Of a stretch of 24,063 bases of DNA, positions 14,837-21,694 are shown in pieces. The stretch comes from SIG603 sp963611165 (GTDB lineage Bacteria > Bacillota > Clostridia > Oscillospirales > Acutalibacteraceae). How positions within the stretch are numbered: position 1 is the first letter of the stretch; each line of letters begins with the position of its first letter. The notes under the pieces are model-generated. The model ran no database searches, was not told where the DNA came from, and saw only the letters and a program-made list of their open reading frames with translations. The DNA lies in contig CAVDQG010000030.1 in NCBI GenBank assembly GCA_963611165.1, positions 1 through 24,063 of the forward strand, written 5' to 3'. A program made the position numbers and the translations under genes.

Positions 14837-15649
14837 ATGAAAAATTACGATTATTCGGAACTTATCAATACAGCGATTAAATACGGCATAAAAATAATCA
14901 TTGCGCTTGTCGTACTTCTTGTGTCGTTTAAGATAATAAATAAGCTTGGCGAGCGTTTTTCAAAGAAGCTTGAGCATAACGACAGAGTGGACAAAACTCT
15001 CTCGAGAACCTTAATGGGTGCGAGTAAAATCAGTATGAAGGTGCTTGTCGTGGTGGCACTTGTCGGCTTTCTCGGCATAGAGACAAGCGGTATAAGCACG
15101 GTTATCGCTTCGCTGAGCGTTTGCGCCGGCTTGGCTGTCAACGGCACATTAAGCAATTTAGCCGGCGGCGTCCTTCTTCTTATAACAAGACCTATGAAGC
15201 TTGGTGATTACATCACCGCACAGGGTTATGACGGAACTGTCGAGCAGATTGGAATTTGCTACACAAAAATAGTTACCTTTGACAATAAAACGATTTATCT
15301 GCCAAACAGCGGACTTTCAACGGGCACGATTATGAACTACTCCGAGATGAAAACAAGGCGTGTCGATTATGATTTTTCTGTTGCGGGAAACGATATGCAG
15401 ACCGTTCGTGAGACGCTTAAAGAAATTACCGATTCCAACGAGTTGATATTAAAAGACCCGGAGGTTTTCATCGGTATAACAGATTTCGGCACGGGCAACG
15501 GCGTTAAAATGACACTGAGAGTTTGGTGCAAGACCGAGGACTACTGGACGGTTTACGGCTATGTTTTTGAAGAAGCGGAAAAGAGATTTGCCGAGAAGGG
15601 CATAGTCATTCCGTTTAATCAGCTTGATGTTCACGTTAAGGAAAAGTGA
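14837..15649 (+). CDS. mscS: Small-conductance mechanosensitive channel, MscS family
   Basis: Membrane channel of 270 aa that releases solutes on hypo-osmotic shock. Three N-terminal membrane helices (about 17-36, 64-82 and 86-118) precede a cytosolic beta and alpha/beta vestibule. The pore helix reads AGLAVNGTLSNLAGGVLLL followed by RPMKLGD, close to the E. coli MscS TM3 pattern of Ala/Gly packing and RPF. The later ITDFGTGNGVKMTLRVWC and VIPFNQLDVHV blocks are the standard C-terminal domain. AGGAGAA lies before the ATG. The stop is followed one base later by udk, so the two are one transcription unit. Confidence 0.92.
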   Translation: MKNYDYSELINTAIKYGIKIIIALVVLLVSFKIINKLGERFSKKLEHNDRVDKTLSRTLMGASKISMKVLVVVALVGFLGIETSGISTVIASLSVCAGLAVNGTLSNLAGGVLLLITRPMKLGDYITAQGYDGTVEQIGICYTKIVTFDNKTIYLPNSGLSTGTIMNYSEMKTRRVDYDFSVAGNDMQTVRETLKEITDSNELILKDPEVFIGITDFGTGNGVKMTLRVWCKTEDYWTVYGYVFEEAEKRFAEKGIVIPFNQLDVHVKEK

Positions 15650-15650
15650 G

Positions 15651-16283
15651 ATGGGGGCAAATATGAAGCCGTATATTATAGGAGTAGCGGGCGGTTCGGG
15701 CTCGGGCAAGTCGACGTTTACGAACAGAATTAAAGAGGAATTCGGCGACAGCGTGGCGGTTCTCTATCACGATAATTACTACAAGCGTCAGGATGACGTG
15801 CCGTTTGAGGAGCGTGTTAAGGTGAATTACGACCACCCCGATTCTCTCGAAACGGATTTGCTGACAGAGCACCTCGAAGCACTAAAAAGAGGAGAGAGCG
15901 TTTTTTCTCCCGTCTATGACTTCTCAAAGCACAATCGCTCCGATGAAAAATTGATTATCGAGCCGAAAGCCGTTATCCTTGTGGAGGGTATTTTGCTTTT
16001 TAACGATGAGAACCTTCGGAATTTGTGCGATTTGAAAATATACGTGGAAGCCGATGCGGACGAGAGAATTCTTAGAAGAATTATTCGAGACACCGAAGAA
16101 AGAGGCAGAGATATAAAAGGAATAATCAGCCAGTATCTCACAACGGTGAAGCCCATGCATTATTTGTATGTAGAGCCGACAAAGTCGCTTGCCGATATAG
16201 TCATCAACAGCGGTATGAACGATATCGCATTTGAATTGGTTTCAAGAAAAATAAGCGAAATTTTAAGCGAAACGGAAAATTAA
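15651..16283 (+). CDS. udk: Uridine kinase Udk
   Basis: P-loop kinase of 210 aa phosphorylating uridine and cytidine in pyrimidine salvage. Motifs: Walker A GGSGSGKST (14-22), the YHDNYYKRQDDVPFEER substrate segment, NYDHPDSLETDLL, and the RRIIRDTEERGRD lid. The ATG at 15651 has AAGGA about 8 bases upstream; an in-frame ATG at 15663 with GGGGG close before it is the alternative, giving 206 aa. It starts one base after mscS. The pairing with a channel gene is probably only organisational. A T-rich region with interleaved inverted repeats follows about 95 bp downstream. Confidence 0.93.
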   Translation: MGANMKPYIIGVAGGSGSGKSTFTNRIKEEFGDSVAVLYHDNYYKRQDDVPFEERVKVNYDHPDSLETDLLTEHLEALKRGESVFSPVYDFSKHNRSDEKLIIEPKAVILVEGILLFNDENLRNLCDLKIYVEADADERILRRIIRDTEERGRDIKGIISQYLTTVKPMHYLYVEPTKSLADIVINSGMNDIAFELVSRKISEILSETEN

Positions 16284-16379
16284 CCGACATAGCGGAAGAG
16301 CTTAGTCATATTGCTGTAAAATAATCGCACTTAGTGAAAAACACGAAGATTTTCAAGATAAGCTAAAACACAAAAATCG

Positions 16380-16439
16380 CCTCGGATGTATAAAATGAAC
16401 AGTTTTTTTAATCAGTCCGAGGTGAGTTCATATTTTTTT
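16380..16439 (+). other. Interleaved inverted repeats ending in a T7 tract (possible pseudoknot or terminator)
   Basis: CCTCGGA (16380-16386) pairs with TCCGAGG (16416-16422), and ATGAAC (16395-16400) pairs with GTTCAT (16426-16431). The two stems are interleaved as in an H-type pseudoknot, or are mutually exclusive. A seven-T tract (16433-16439) follows, so the element may terminate udk transcripts. A further AT-only repeat, AAAAAAG...CTTTTTT, lies at 16442-16460. The rest of the 341-bp gap from 16284 to 16624 shows no gene. Confidence 0.45.
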
Positions 16440-16471
16440 AGAAAAAAGCTAAACTTTTTTACTAAAAATAC

Positions 16472-16500
16472 TTGATTGTTTTAGTCATTATGTGTAAAAT
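16472..16500 (+). promoter_or_regulatory. Predicted promoter of the CdaR/PucR-like regulator
   Basis: TTGATT (16472-16477), 17-base spacer, TAAAAT (16495-16500). The leader is about 120 nt, ending in a TTAAGGAGC ribosome site. Confidence 0.6.
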
Positions 16501-16624
16501 ATTCTTATGTAAATTTTGACAAATGTTTTTAAGCTTTGACCCGTTGTCACAGCTTATTTTATGTCCGTTATGAAAATCATTGCATATCGGAATGTGTGAA
16601 AATTGTGTTAAGGAGCTGTAGTTT

Positions 16625-17710
16625 ATGTCCAATAGATTATTTCAGGGAGTAATTCATCAGATGAAGGATTCCGTAGACCGCACTATGGGTATCATCGATG
16701 AGTCGGCAATCATCATTGCTTGCAGTGAACTGAGCAGAATAGGTGAGGTTTACGACGGAATTGCCGAGGAGAGCTTTAATTCAAGTGAGCCGTACATGGT
16801 TAACGGCTACACATTCAAGTCTTTCGGAACGGTTCAGCATTCGGAATATGCCGTTTTCGTCAACGGTACAGACCCCGAGGCGGTGAAGTATGTCAATCTT
16901 CTTGCTGTTTCCATGGGAATGATTAAGCAGTATTACGACGAGAAGTACGACAGATCTAACTTCATCAAGAATGTCATTCTCGATAATATCCTTCCGGGCG
17001 ATATCTATATAAAGTCAAGAGAGCTTCACTTCAACAGTGATGTCAGCCGTGTCTGCATGCTCATCAAGCTGCCGGGAAATCAGGAGTTCTCTGTTTTCGA
17101 TGTTCTCCAGAATCTTTTCCCCGATAAGAACAAGGACTTTGTCATCAATATAAACGAGACAGATATCGTACTTGTCAAGGAAATCAAGCCGAACATCGAG
17201 TCTAAGGATATTGACCAGCTCGCAAACTCTATCGTAGACACACTTTCAAGCGAGTTCTATACACGCTGCTATGTCGGTATCGGTACGGTTGTCGAGGGCA
17301 TGAAGGATTTGGCAAGAAGCTTCAAAGAGGCTCAGATTGCACTTGATGTCGGAAAGGTCTTTGATACTGACAAGAACATAGTAAGATACGATAATCTCGG
17401 AATCGCAAGACTTATCTATCAGCTCCCCACAACTCTTTGCGATATCTTCTTAAGAGAAGTATTCAAGAAGGGCAGCATTGAGTCGCTCGACCACGAGACA
17501 CTTTTCACAATTCAGAAGTTTTTCGAGAACAACCTTAATGTTTCCGAGACATCGAGAAAGCTCTTCGTTCACAGAAACACGCTTGTTTACCGTCTTGAGA
17601 AAATCAAGAAAATCACAGGACTTGACCTTCGTGAGTTCGAGGACGCTATCGTATTTAAGGTAGCGCTAATGGTTAAAAAGTATCTTTCTTCGGGCCCCGC
17701 TAAGTTCTAA
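16625..17710 (+). CDS. CdaR/PucR-family transcriptional regulator
   Basis: Protein of 361 aa with a C-terminal PucR-type helix-turn-helix (about 310-353; SRKLFVHRNTLVYRLEKI then TGLD) and, ahead of it, a region like the GGDEF-related domain of CdaR proteins (YVGIGTVVEGMKDLARSFKE). The N-terminal 110 residues are a likely ligand-sensing part that I do not recognise. CdaR/SdaR relatives respond to sugar acids, PucR to purine catabolites, but no such catabolic genes lie here. The next genes are ftsE and ftsX, separated by a terminator and a new promoter. Its target and ligand cannot be told from sequence. Confidence 0.82.
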   Translation: MSNRLFQGVIHQMKDSVDRTMGIIDESAIIIACSELSRIGEVYDGIAEESFNSSEPYMVNGYTFKSFGTVQHSEYAVFVNGTDPEAVKYVNLLAVSMGMIKQYYDEKYDRSNFIKNVILDNILPGDIYIKSRELHFNSDVSRVCMLIKLPGNQEFSVFDVLQNLFPDKNKDFVININETDIVLVKEIKPNIESKDIDQLANSIVDTLSSEFYTRCYVGIGTVVEGMKDLARSFKEAQIALDVGKVFDTDKNIVRYDNLGIARLIYQLPTTLCDIFLREVFKKGSIESLDHETLFTIQKFFENNLNVSETSRKLFVHRNTLVYRLEKIKKITGLDLREFEDAIVFKVALMVKKYLSSGPAKF

Positions 17711-17730
17711 ACACTGAAAAATTCACCGAT

Positions 17731-17764
17731 AAACCGCCTTTTCGTATATGATAAGGCGGTTTTT
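17731..17764 (+). terminator. Intrinsic terminator after the CdaR/PucR-like gene
   Basis: AAACCGCCTT (17731-17740) pairs with AAGGCGGTTT (17753-17762), with a run of five Ts at the 3' end. Confidence 0.88.
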
Positions 17765-17796
17765 GCAATAAAATTGCAAACATTAGACAGTATTGT

Positions 17797-17825
17797 TTGA
17801 TTTTTTGCTTCAAGTAGAGTATACT
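17797..17825 (+). promoter_or_regulatory. Predicted promoter of ftsEX
   Basis: TTGATT (17797-17802), 17-base spacer, TATACT (17820-17825). An inverted repeat TACTTCT (17822-17828) / AGAAGTA (17841-17847) overlaps the -10 box and the predicted start and might be an operator. Confidence 0.65.
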
Positions 17826-17870
17826 TCTAATGATATACAAAGAAGTACTAAATTGTGAAAGGAAGTAATT

Positions 17871-18806
17871 ATGTCATCAGTTATTGAATTTCGAGGCGTC
17901 TCGAAAGTTTATAATAACGGAACTGAAGCCCTGCACAACATTAATCTTCAGATAGAAAAGGGAGAATTTGTTTTTATCGTCGGTTCTTCGGGTGCAGGTA
18001 AAAGTACGTTTACCAAGCTTATCACCTGTGAAGAGAGACCGACAAGCGGCGAGCTTTATGTTGCGGGAGATGAGGTTTCCAAAATTCCGCAGAGAAAAAT
18101 CCCGTATGTCAGAAGAAAAATGGGAATCGTTTTCCAGGATTTCCGACTTATCGAGCACATGAGCGTTTATGATAACGTAGCGTTTGCCATGCGTGTTGTC
18201 GGTGCTTCGGGAAGAACAATCAAAAAGAGGGTGCCTTACATTCTGAGCCTTGTCGGACTTCAGCATAAGGCAAAGCATTTGCCCAGTGAGCTTTCGGGCG
18301 GTGAGAGACAGCGTGTCGGTTTGGCAAGAGCACTTGTCAACAATCCGTCACTTATCATTGCCGACGAGCCTACGGGAAACATCGACCCGGCTCTTTCGTT
18401 TGAGATTGTCGACCTTTTGGCTGAAATCAACCGCAGAGGCACAACTATTCTTATGGTTACTCACGAGCATTCGCTTGTTAAGCATTTCCACAAGAGAATC
18501 ATTCAGATTCACGGCGGACAGATTGTAGCCGATACGGCTGCCATTGCGGCTCAGCAGGAGGAACAGCAGCATATCGAGGAACACTATGACGAGAATACGG
18601 ACGAGACCTACGAGAATTTCTCTTCGCCAAATTCCGATTTGCCGGATGTTCCGACAGACGCTGAAACTATGCCCGATTTTGAAATCGAGGACGACTCGGA
18701 TTTTGCTCCCAAAAAAGAGTATAAAAATTACATACCTTCTGATGAGGAAGAATTTTCTTTCGAGGATATTTCTTCTGATAACACCGCAAAAAAGGAGGAT
18801 AAATAA
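17871..18806 (+). CDS. ftsE: Cell-division ABC transporter ATPase FtsE with long acidic C-terminal tail
   Basis: ABC ATPase that acts with FtsX to control peptidoglycan hydrolases during division or elongation. Walker A GSSGAGKST (38-46), Q-loop Gln89 (VFQDFRL), signature LSGGERQ (141-147), Walker B LIIADEPTGN (161-170) and His198 are all intact. FtsE is normally about 220-230 aa; this one is 311. Residues from about 222 on form a low-complexity tail in which roughly a third of positions are Asp or Glu. The frame is clean and ends with a TAATG overlap and a ribosome site (AAAGGAGGAT) for ftsX, so the tail is genuinely coded and not a frameshift. Confidence 0.94.
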   Translation: MSSVIEFRGVSKVYNNGTEALHNINLQIEKGEFVFIVGSSGAGKSTFTKLITCEERPTSGELYVAGDEVSKIPQRKIPYVRRKMGIVFQDFRLIEHMSVYDNVAFAMRVVGASGRTIKKRVPYILSLVGLQHKAKHLPSELSGGERQRVGLARALVNNPSLIIADEPTGNIDPALSFEIVDLLAEINRRGTTILMVTHEHSLVKHFHKRIIQIHGGQIVADTAAIAAQQEEQQHIEEHYDENTDETYENFSSPNSDLPDVPTDAETMPDFEIEDDSDFAPKKEYKNYIPSDEEEFSFEDISSDNTAKKEDK

Positions 18807-19711
18807 TGAGAAGCTTCTGGTATCTTTTAAAGGAAGGCTTTACGGGTCTGTGGAAGAACAGAACCATGAGTATTGCCTCTATTGCGGTTCTTATTTCCTG
18901 TCTTCTTCTGACGGGTGTTGCATTCGCACTTTCCCTTAACATTTCCACTACGATGGAGTCTATCGAGGGAAACAACCAGATTACGGTTTTCCTTACGGAC
19001 GGACTTCCGCAGATTTCCGCAATTCAGGTAGGCGAGAAGATAAGAGCTAACGAGAATGTTGCTGACTGCTCATTCATCGCAAGAGACGACGCTCTCGCTG
19101 ATGTTATGGAGTCACTCGGAGACGACGGCTCAATTCTTGACGGACTTGACGGCGAGGACAACTTCCTCCCCGATTCTTACAAAATCAGCCTTGCAGACCT
19201 TAGCAAGTATGACGAGACTATAAGCGAGATTCAGGCAATCGACGGCGTAGATCACATCACCGATTACAGCAATATCGCAAATAAGCTCAATAACCTCGAC
19301 AGACTTTTCAAGTACGCAAGCTTGGCAATTGTCATCGTTCTCGGACTTGTTTCTCTTTTCATCATTTCCAATACGGTCAGAGTTACAATCTTCTCTAGAA
19401 GAGTTGAGATTAACATTATGAAATCAGTTGGCGCAACAAATATGTTCGTCAGAATACCGTTCATTGTCGAGGGTGTTTTAATCGGACTTATTTCGGGTGC
19501 TGTTTCGGTTTCGATTCTGCTCCTTGCTTATGCGAAAATCACCGAGATTGTTTACAGTATTGTTCCGTTCCTTACGGTCTTCAATATCGACCCGTACAGA
19601 TGGTACATTGTAGGCGCATATCTCATAATCGGCGCACTTTTCGGTATGCTCGGCGGTGTGTTCTCACTCGGCAGATACTTAAGACGCGAGGGCGAGGATG
19701 CAATCCTCTGA
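18806..19711 (+). CDS. ftsX: Cell-division permease FtsX
   Basis: Membrane partner of FtsE, 301 aa. Four transmembrane segments are visible at about 22-44, 170-190, 216-243 and 267-290. An extracellular domain of about 125 residues lies between the first and second; it begins NNQITVFL and is the part that contacts cell-wall hydrolases or their activators in other species. The cytosolic segment VEINIMKSVGAT is the conserved FtsX/MacB coupling motif. The ATG overlaps the ftsE stop by one base, so translation is coupled. No hydrolase gene is adjacent. A strong terminator follows. Confidence 0.94.
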   Translation: MRSFWYLLKEGFTGLWKNRTMSIASIAVLISCLLLTGVAFALSLNISTTMESIEGNNQITVFLTDGLPQISAIQVGEKIRANENVADCSFIARDDALADVMESLGDDGSILDGLDGEDNFLPDSYKISLADLSKYDETISEIQAIDGVDHITDYSNIANKLNNLDRLFKYASLAIVIVLGLVSLFIISNTVRVTIFSRRVEINIMKSVGATNMFVRIPFIVEGVLIGLISGAVSVSILLLAYAKITEIVYSIVPFLTVFNIDPYRWYIVGAYLIIGALFGMLGGVFSLGRYLRREGEDAIL

Positions 19712-19744
19712 TTGCTTTCGTGTAAAAGAAAATAAAAAGCATTC

Positions 19745-19785
19745 AAAAGCTTCCAAAAAGGCAAATGTCTTTTGGAAGCTTTTTT
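19745..19785 (+). terminator. Intrinsic terminator of ftsEX
   Basis: AAAAGCTTCCAAAA (19745-19758) pairs perfectly with TTTTGGAAGCTTTT (19770-19783), continuing into Ts. The A-rich 5' side could serve the opposite strand too. Confidence 0.9.
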
Positions 19786-19810
19786 GTGTCCTCGAACGAT
19801 TGTTAAACAT

Positions 19811-19844
19811 TTGTCATTTGCGTAGTGTGTAAAATTATTATAGT
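19811..19844 (+). promoter_or_regulatory. Possible promoter before the structured region
   Basis: TTGTCA (19811-19816) is followed by overlapping -10-like boxes TAAAAT (19830), TATTAT (19836) and TATAGT (19839). Spacing is best for TATTAT at 19 bases. This is suggestive only. Confidence 0.4.
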
Positions 19845-19862
19845 CTAAGGTGTTAAATCCGA

Positions 19863-20044
19863 GCATGCTCTGCTTTGCTTGCAAGAAGCGGAGCATGCGA
19901 CAGATTGCAAACATAGCATGGGAGCATTAGCTCCTCAGACTTTCAGTGGAGATTGTTTAAATAAGCGAAGTCTGTAATAAACCGAAAGCGAAGAGTGATT
20001 TACCACTGAAAGGCTGGATGTCCTCGCCTCTATGGCGGGGACAT
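19863..20044 (+). ncRNA. Unidentified structured RNA or IS200/IS605-like palindromic element
   Basis: Four stems lie in 182 nt. A: 13 bp (19863-19875 with 19886-19898, one G-U). B: GGAGC/GCTCC (19921-19934). C: a long-range 14-position stem (19936-19949 with 20003-20016, one A-G mismatch) enclosing 53 nt. D: 11 bp (20018-20028 with 20034-20044, one G-U) with loop TCTAT. No open frame is convincing. It is GC-richer than the spacer around it and has a possible promoter upstream. It matches no riboswitch, 6S, SRP, tmRNA or RNase P consensus I know. The terminal hairpin D resembles the right end of IS200/IS605 elements, so a non-autonomous element is an alternative. Strand is assumed from the neighbouring genes. 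Confidence 0.4.
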
Positions 20045-20098
20045 TGCTATAGGTTATAACTATATTCATTTTGACTATTTTTAATATAGAAACTGCGG

Positions 20099-20177
20099 TG
20101 TTACAATGAAAACAGGTAATCTACTCTTAATAAGCGGGAGAGCGATAATTGTGACGAAGCTCTCCCACCCGTAAGGG
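20099..20177 (+). promoter_or_regulatory. Possible extended -10 and structured leader of the GltD-like gene
   Basis: TGTTACAAT (20099-20107) looks like an extended -10 box, with no good -35. Downstream, GGGAGAGC (20136-20143) pairs with GCTCTCCC (20159-20166), followed by CCC-GTAA-GGG (20168-20177), a GNRA-type mini-hairpin. The ribosome site AAGGAGG lies at about 20195-20201. No T-tract is seen, so any control would be translational. Confidence 0.35.
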
Positions 20178-20211
20178 CAGAATGCTTTGAAGCTTAAGGA
20201 GGATACAGGAA

Positions 20212-21435
20212 GTGGCGTTACATATTATAGACGAGGCAAACAGATGCTTGAATTGTAAAAAACCGATGTGCCGTGAGGGCTGTCCGGTTCATACTCCGAT
20301 ACCGCACATAATCGAGATGTTTAAAGAGAACAGACTGATGGAGGCAGGCGAGGAACTTTTCAAAAACAATCCGATGTCTGTTATATGTGCGACAGTCTGC
20401 AATCACGAGAATCAGTGCGCAGGACACTGCGTGCTTGGAAGAAAGGGAAATCCCGTTCATTTTTCAATAATCGAGCAGTATATTTCTGATATGTACCTTG
20501 AGCGAATGAAAGTGGAGAAAAAGGATAAAAAAACCCAAAGAGCAGCTGTTATCGGTTCGGGCCCCGCAGGAATGACGGCGGCGATTAAGCTTGCTGAAGA
20601 GGGCTACAACGTAACCGTTTTCGAATGGAAAGACAAAATCGGCGGTATCATGAGATACGGCATTCCCGAGTTCAGACTTCCGAAAACCGTTCTCGACCGC
20701 TACAAAATGAGAATGGACGAGCTTGGAATTCAAATAAGACCAAACACAACTATCGGTGCTGTATTTAATATTGACGATTTATTCAGAGATGGCTATTCCG
20801 CCGTGTTCATCGGAACAGGCACGGGCAAGCCGAGAAATCTCGGAATTCAGGGCGAATGCCGAGGAAATGTTCATTTTGGTATCGACTATCTTGCGAACGC
20901 ATCTTCATATAAGCTTGGCAAAAAGGTAGCGGTAATCGGTATGGGCAATGCCGCCATGGACGTGGCAAGAACAGCACTGAGAAACGGCGCAGAGCATGTC
21001 TCGCTTTACGCAAGAGGAAGCCGTGTCACGGCAAGCTCTCACGAGGTTTCCTATGCAACGCTTGACGGCGCAGAGTTCAACTTCGGAATGCAGATAGTTT
21101 CAATCAACGATAAGGGCCCCGTTTTCAGAAAAACGATTTTAGACGAGAACGGAAAGATTATCGGAGAAGAGGAAGAGCTCGTTCAGGTAGAAGCCGACTC
21201 CACCATTATTTCAATCAGCCAGGGGCCGAGAAAGAAGTTAGTCAGAACAACATTCGGACTTGAGACAAACGAAAAGGGCCTTTTGATTACAGATGATAAT
21301 TATATGACAACAAAGCCCGGCGTCTTTGCCGCAGGCGATGTCATTACAGGCTCGAAAACCGTTGTGCATGCGGTTGACGGAGCGAAGAAGGCAGCCGAAG
21401 CGATGATAGCTTATATGGAAAAGACTGAAAATTAA
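20212..21435 (+). CDS. GltD/NfnB-like NAD(P)-dependent Fe-S flavoprotein
   Basis: Oxidoreductase of 407 aa in the glutamate synthase small-subunit family. An N-terminal Fe-S domain has eight cysteines (12, 15, 20, 24, 59, 63, 69, 73), enough for two [4Fe-4S] clusters. An FAD site follows (GSGPAG, 115-120), then an NAD(P)H site (VIGMGNAAMDVA) and a C-terminal GVFAAGDVITG block. GTG is the start, 10 bases after AAGGAGG. GltD passes electrons to GltB, and NfnB works with NfnA, but neither partner is encoded here. It could be a stand-alone NADPH-dependent oxidoreductase or use a partner encoded elsewhere. It is somewhat shorter than clostridial homologues of about 450-460 aa. Confidence 0.85.
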   Translation: MALHIIDEANRCLNCKKPMCREGCPVHTPIPHIIEMFKENRLMEAGEELFKNNPMSVICATVCNHENQCAGHCVLGRKGNPVHFSIIEQYISDMYLERMKVEKKDKKTQRAAVIGSGPAGMTAAIKLAEEGYNVTVFEWKDKIGGIMRYGIPEFRLPKTVLDRYKMRMDELGIQIRPNTTIGAVFNIDDLFRDGYSAVFIGTGTGKPRNLGIQGECRGNVHFGIDYLANASSYKLGKKVAVIGMGNAAMDVARTALRNGAEHVSLYARGSRVTASSHEVSYATLDGAEFNFGMQIVSINDKGPVFRKTILDENGKIIGEEEELVQVEADSTIISISQGPRKKLVRTTFGLETNEKGLLITDDNYMTTKPGVFAAGDVITGSKTVVHAVDGAKKAAEAMIAYMEKTEN

Positions 21436-21477
21436 GATTACAAGTTGCTGATAAGCACACAATAGATACACTTCCCA

Positions 21478-21513
21478 TTAACCGTCTGTACGATCCCCCG
21501 TACGGGCGGTTAA
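21478..21513 (+). terminator. 15-bp inverted repeat without T-tract after the GltD-like gene
   Basis: TTAACCGTCTGTACG (21478-21492) pairs with CGTACGGGCGGTTAA (21499-21513), two G-U pairs, 6-nt loop. The tail reads AGCTTTG, so intrinsic termination would be weak; RNA end protection or processing is possible. Confidence 0.5.
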
Positions 21514-21579
21514 AGCTTTGTATAGGTTTCGAATACCGCTTAATTATCCGATAAAACCGCAATATTTTGCGCTGTACAA

Positions 21580-21608
21580 TTGACAATTAATCTAAGTTAA
21601 ATTATAAT
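21580..21608 (+). promoter_or_regulatory. Perfect-consensus sigma-A promoter of greA-lysS
   Basis: TTGACA (21580-21585), 17-base spacer, TATAAT (21603-21608). This is the strongest promoter in the window. Confidence 0.9.
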
Positions 21609-21622
21609 ATATTATCTGTAAG

Positions 21623-21636
21623 CCGACTTAAGTCGG
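21623..21636. promoter_or_regulatory. Perfect 14-bp palindrome in the greA leader
   Basis: CCGACTTAAGTCGG lies about 8 bases after the predicted transcription start. It could be an operator or a 5' mRNA hairpin. A second 6-bp hairpin, AAGTAG/CTACTT (21664-21681), lies just before the weak ribosome site GGTGA. Confidence 0.5.
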
Positions 21637-21694
21637 ATTTAAAAGACGATTAAATTGAAAGGGAAGTAGTCACGGCTACTTAACGGTGAAATAA

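Noticed and set aside
19850..20050. 6S RNA, SRP RNA, tmRNA or RNase P RNA
   Set aside because: Conserved sequence marks of these RNAs were looked for by eye and not found; the fold is several separate hairpins rather than a single long bubble-containing duplex.
20106..20174. 22-codon ORF in the leader of the GltD-like gene
   Set aside because: It has no ribosome site and its ATG overlaps the likely extended -10 box, so it would not be transcribed from that promoter.
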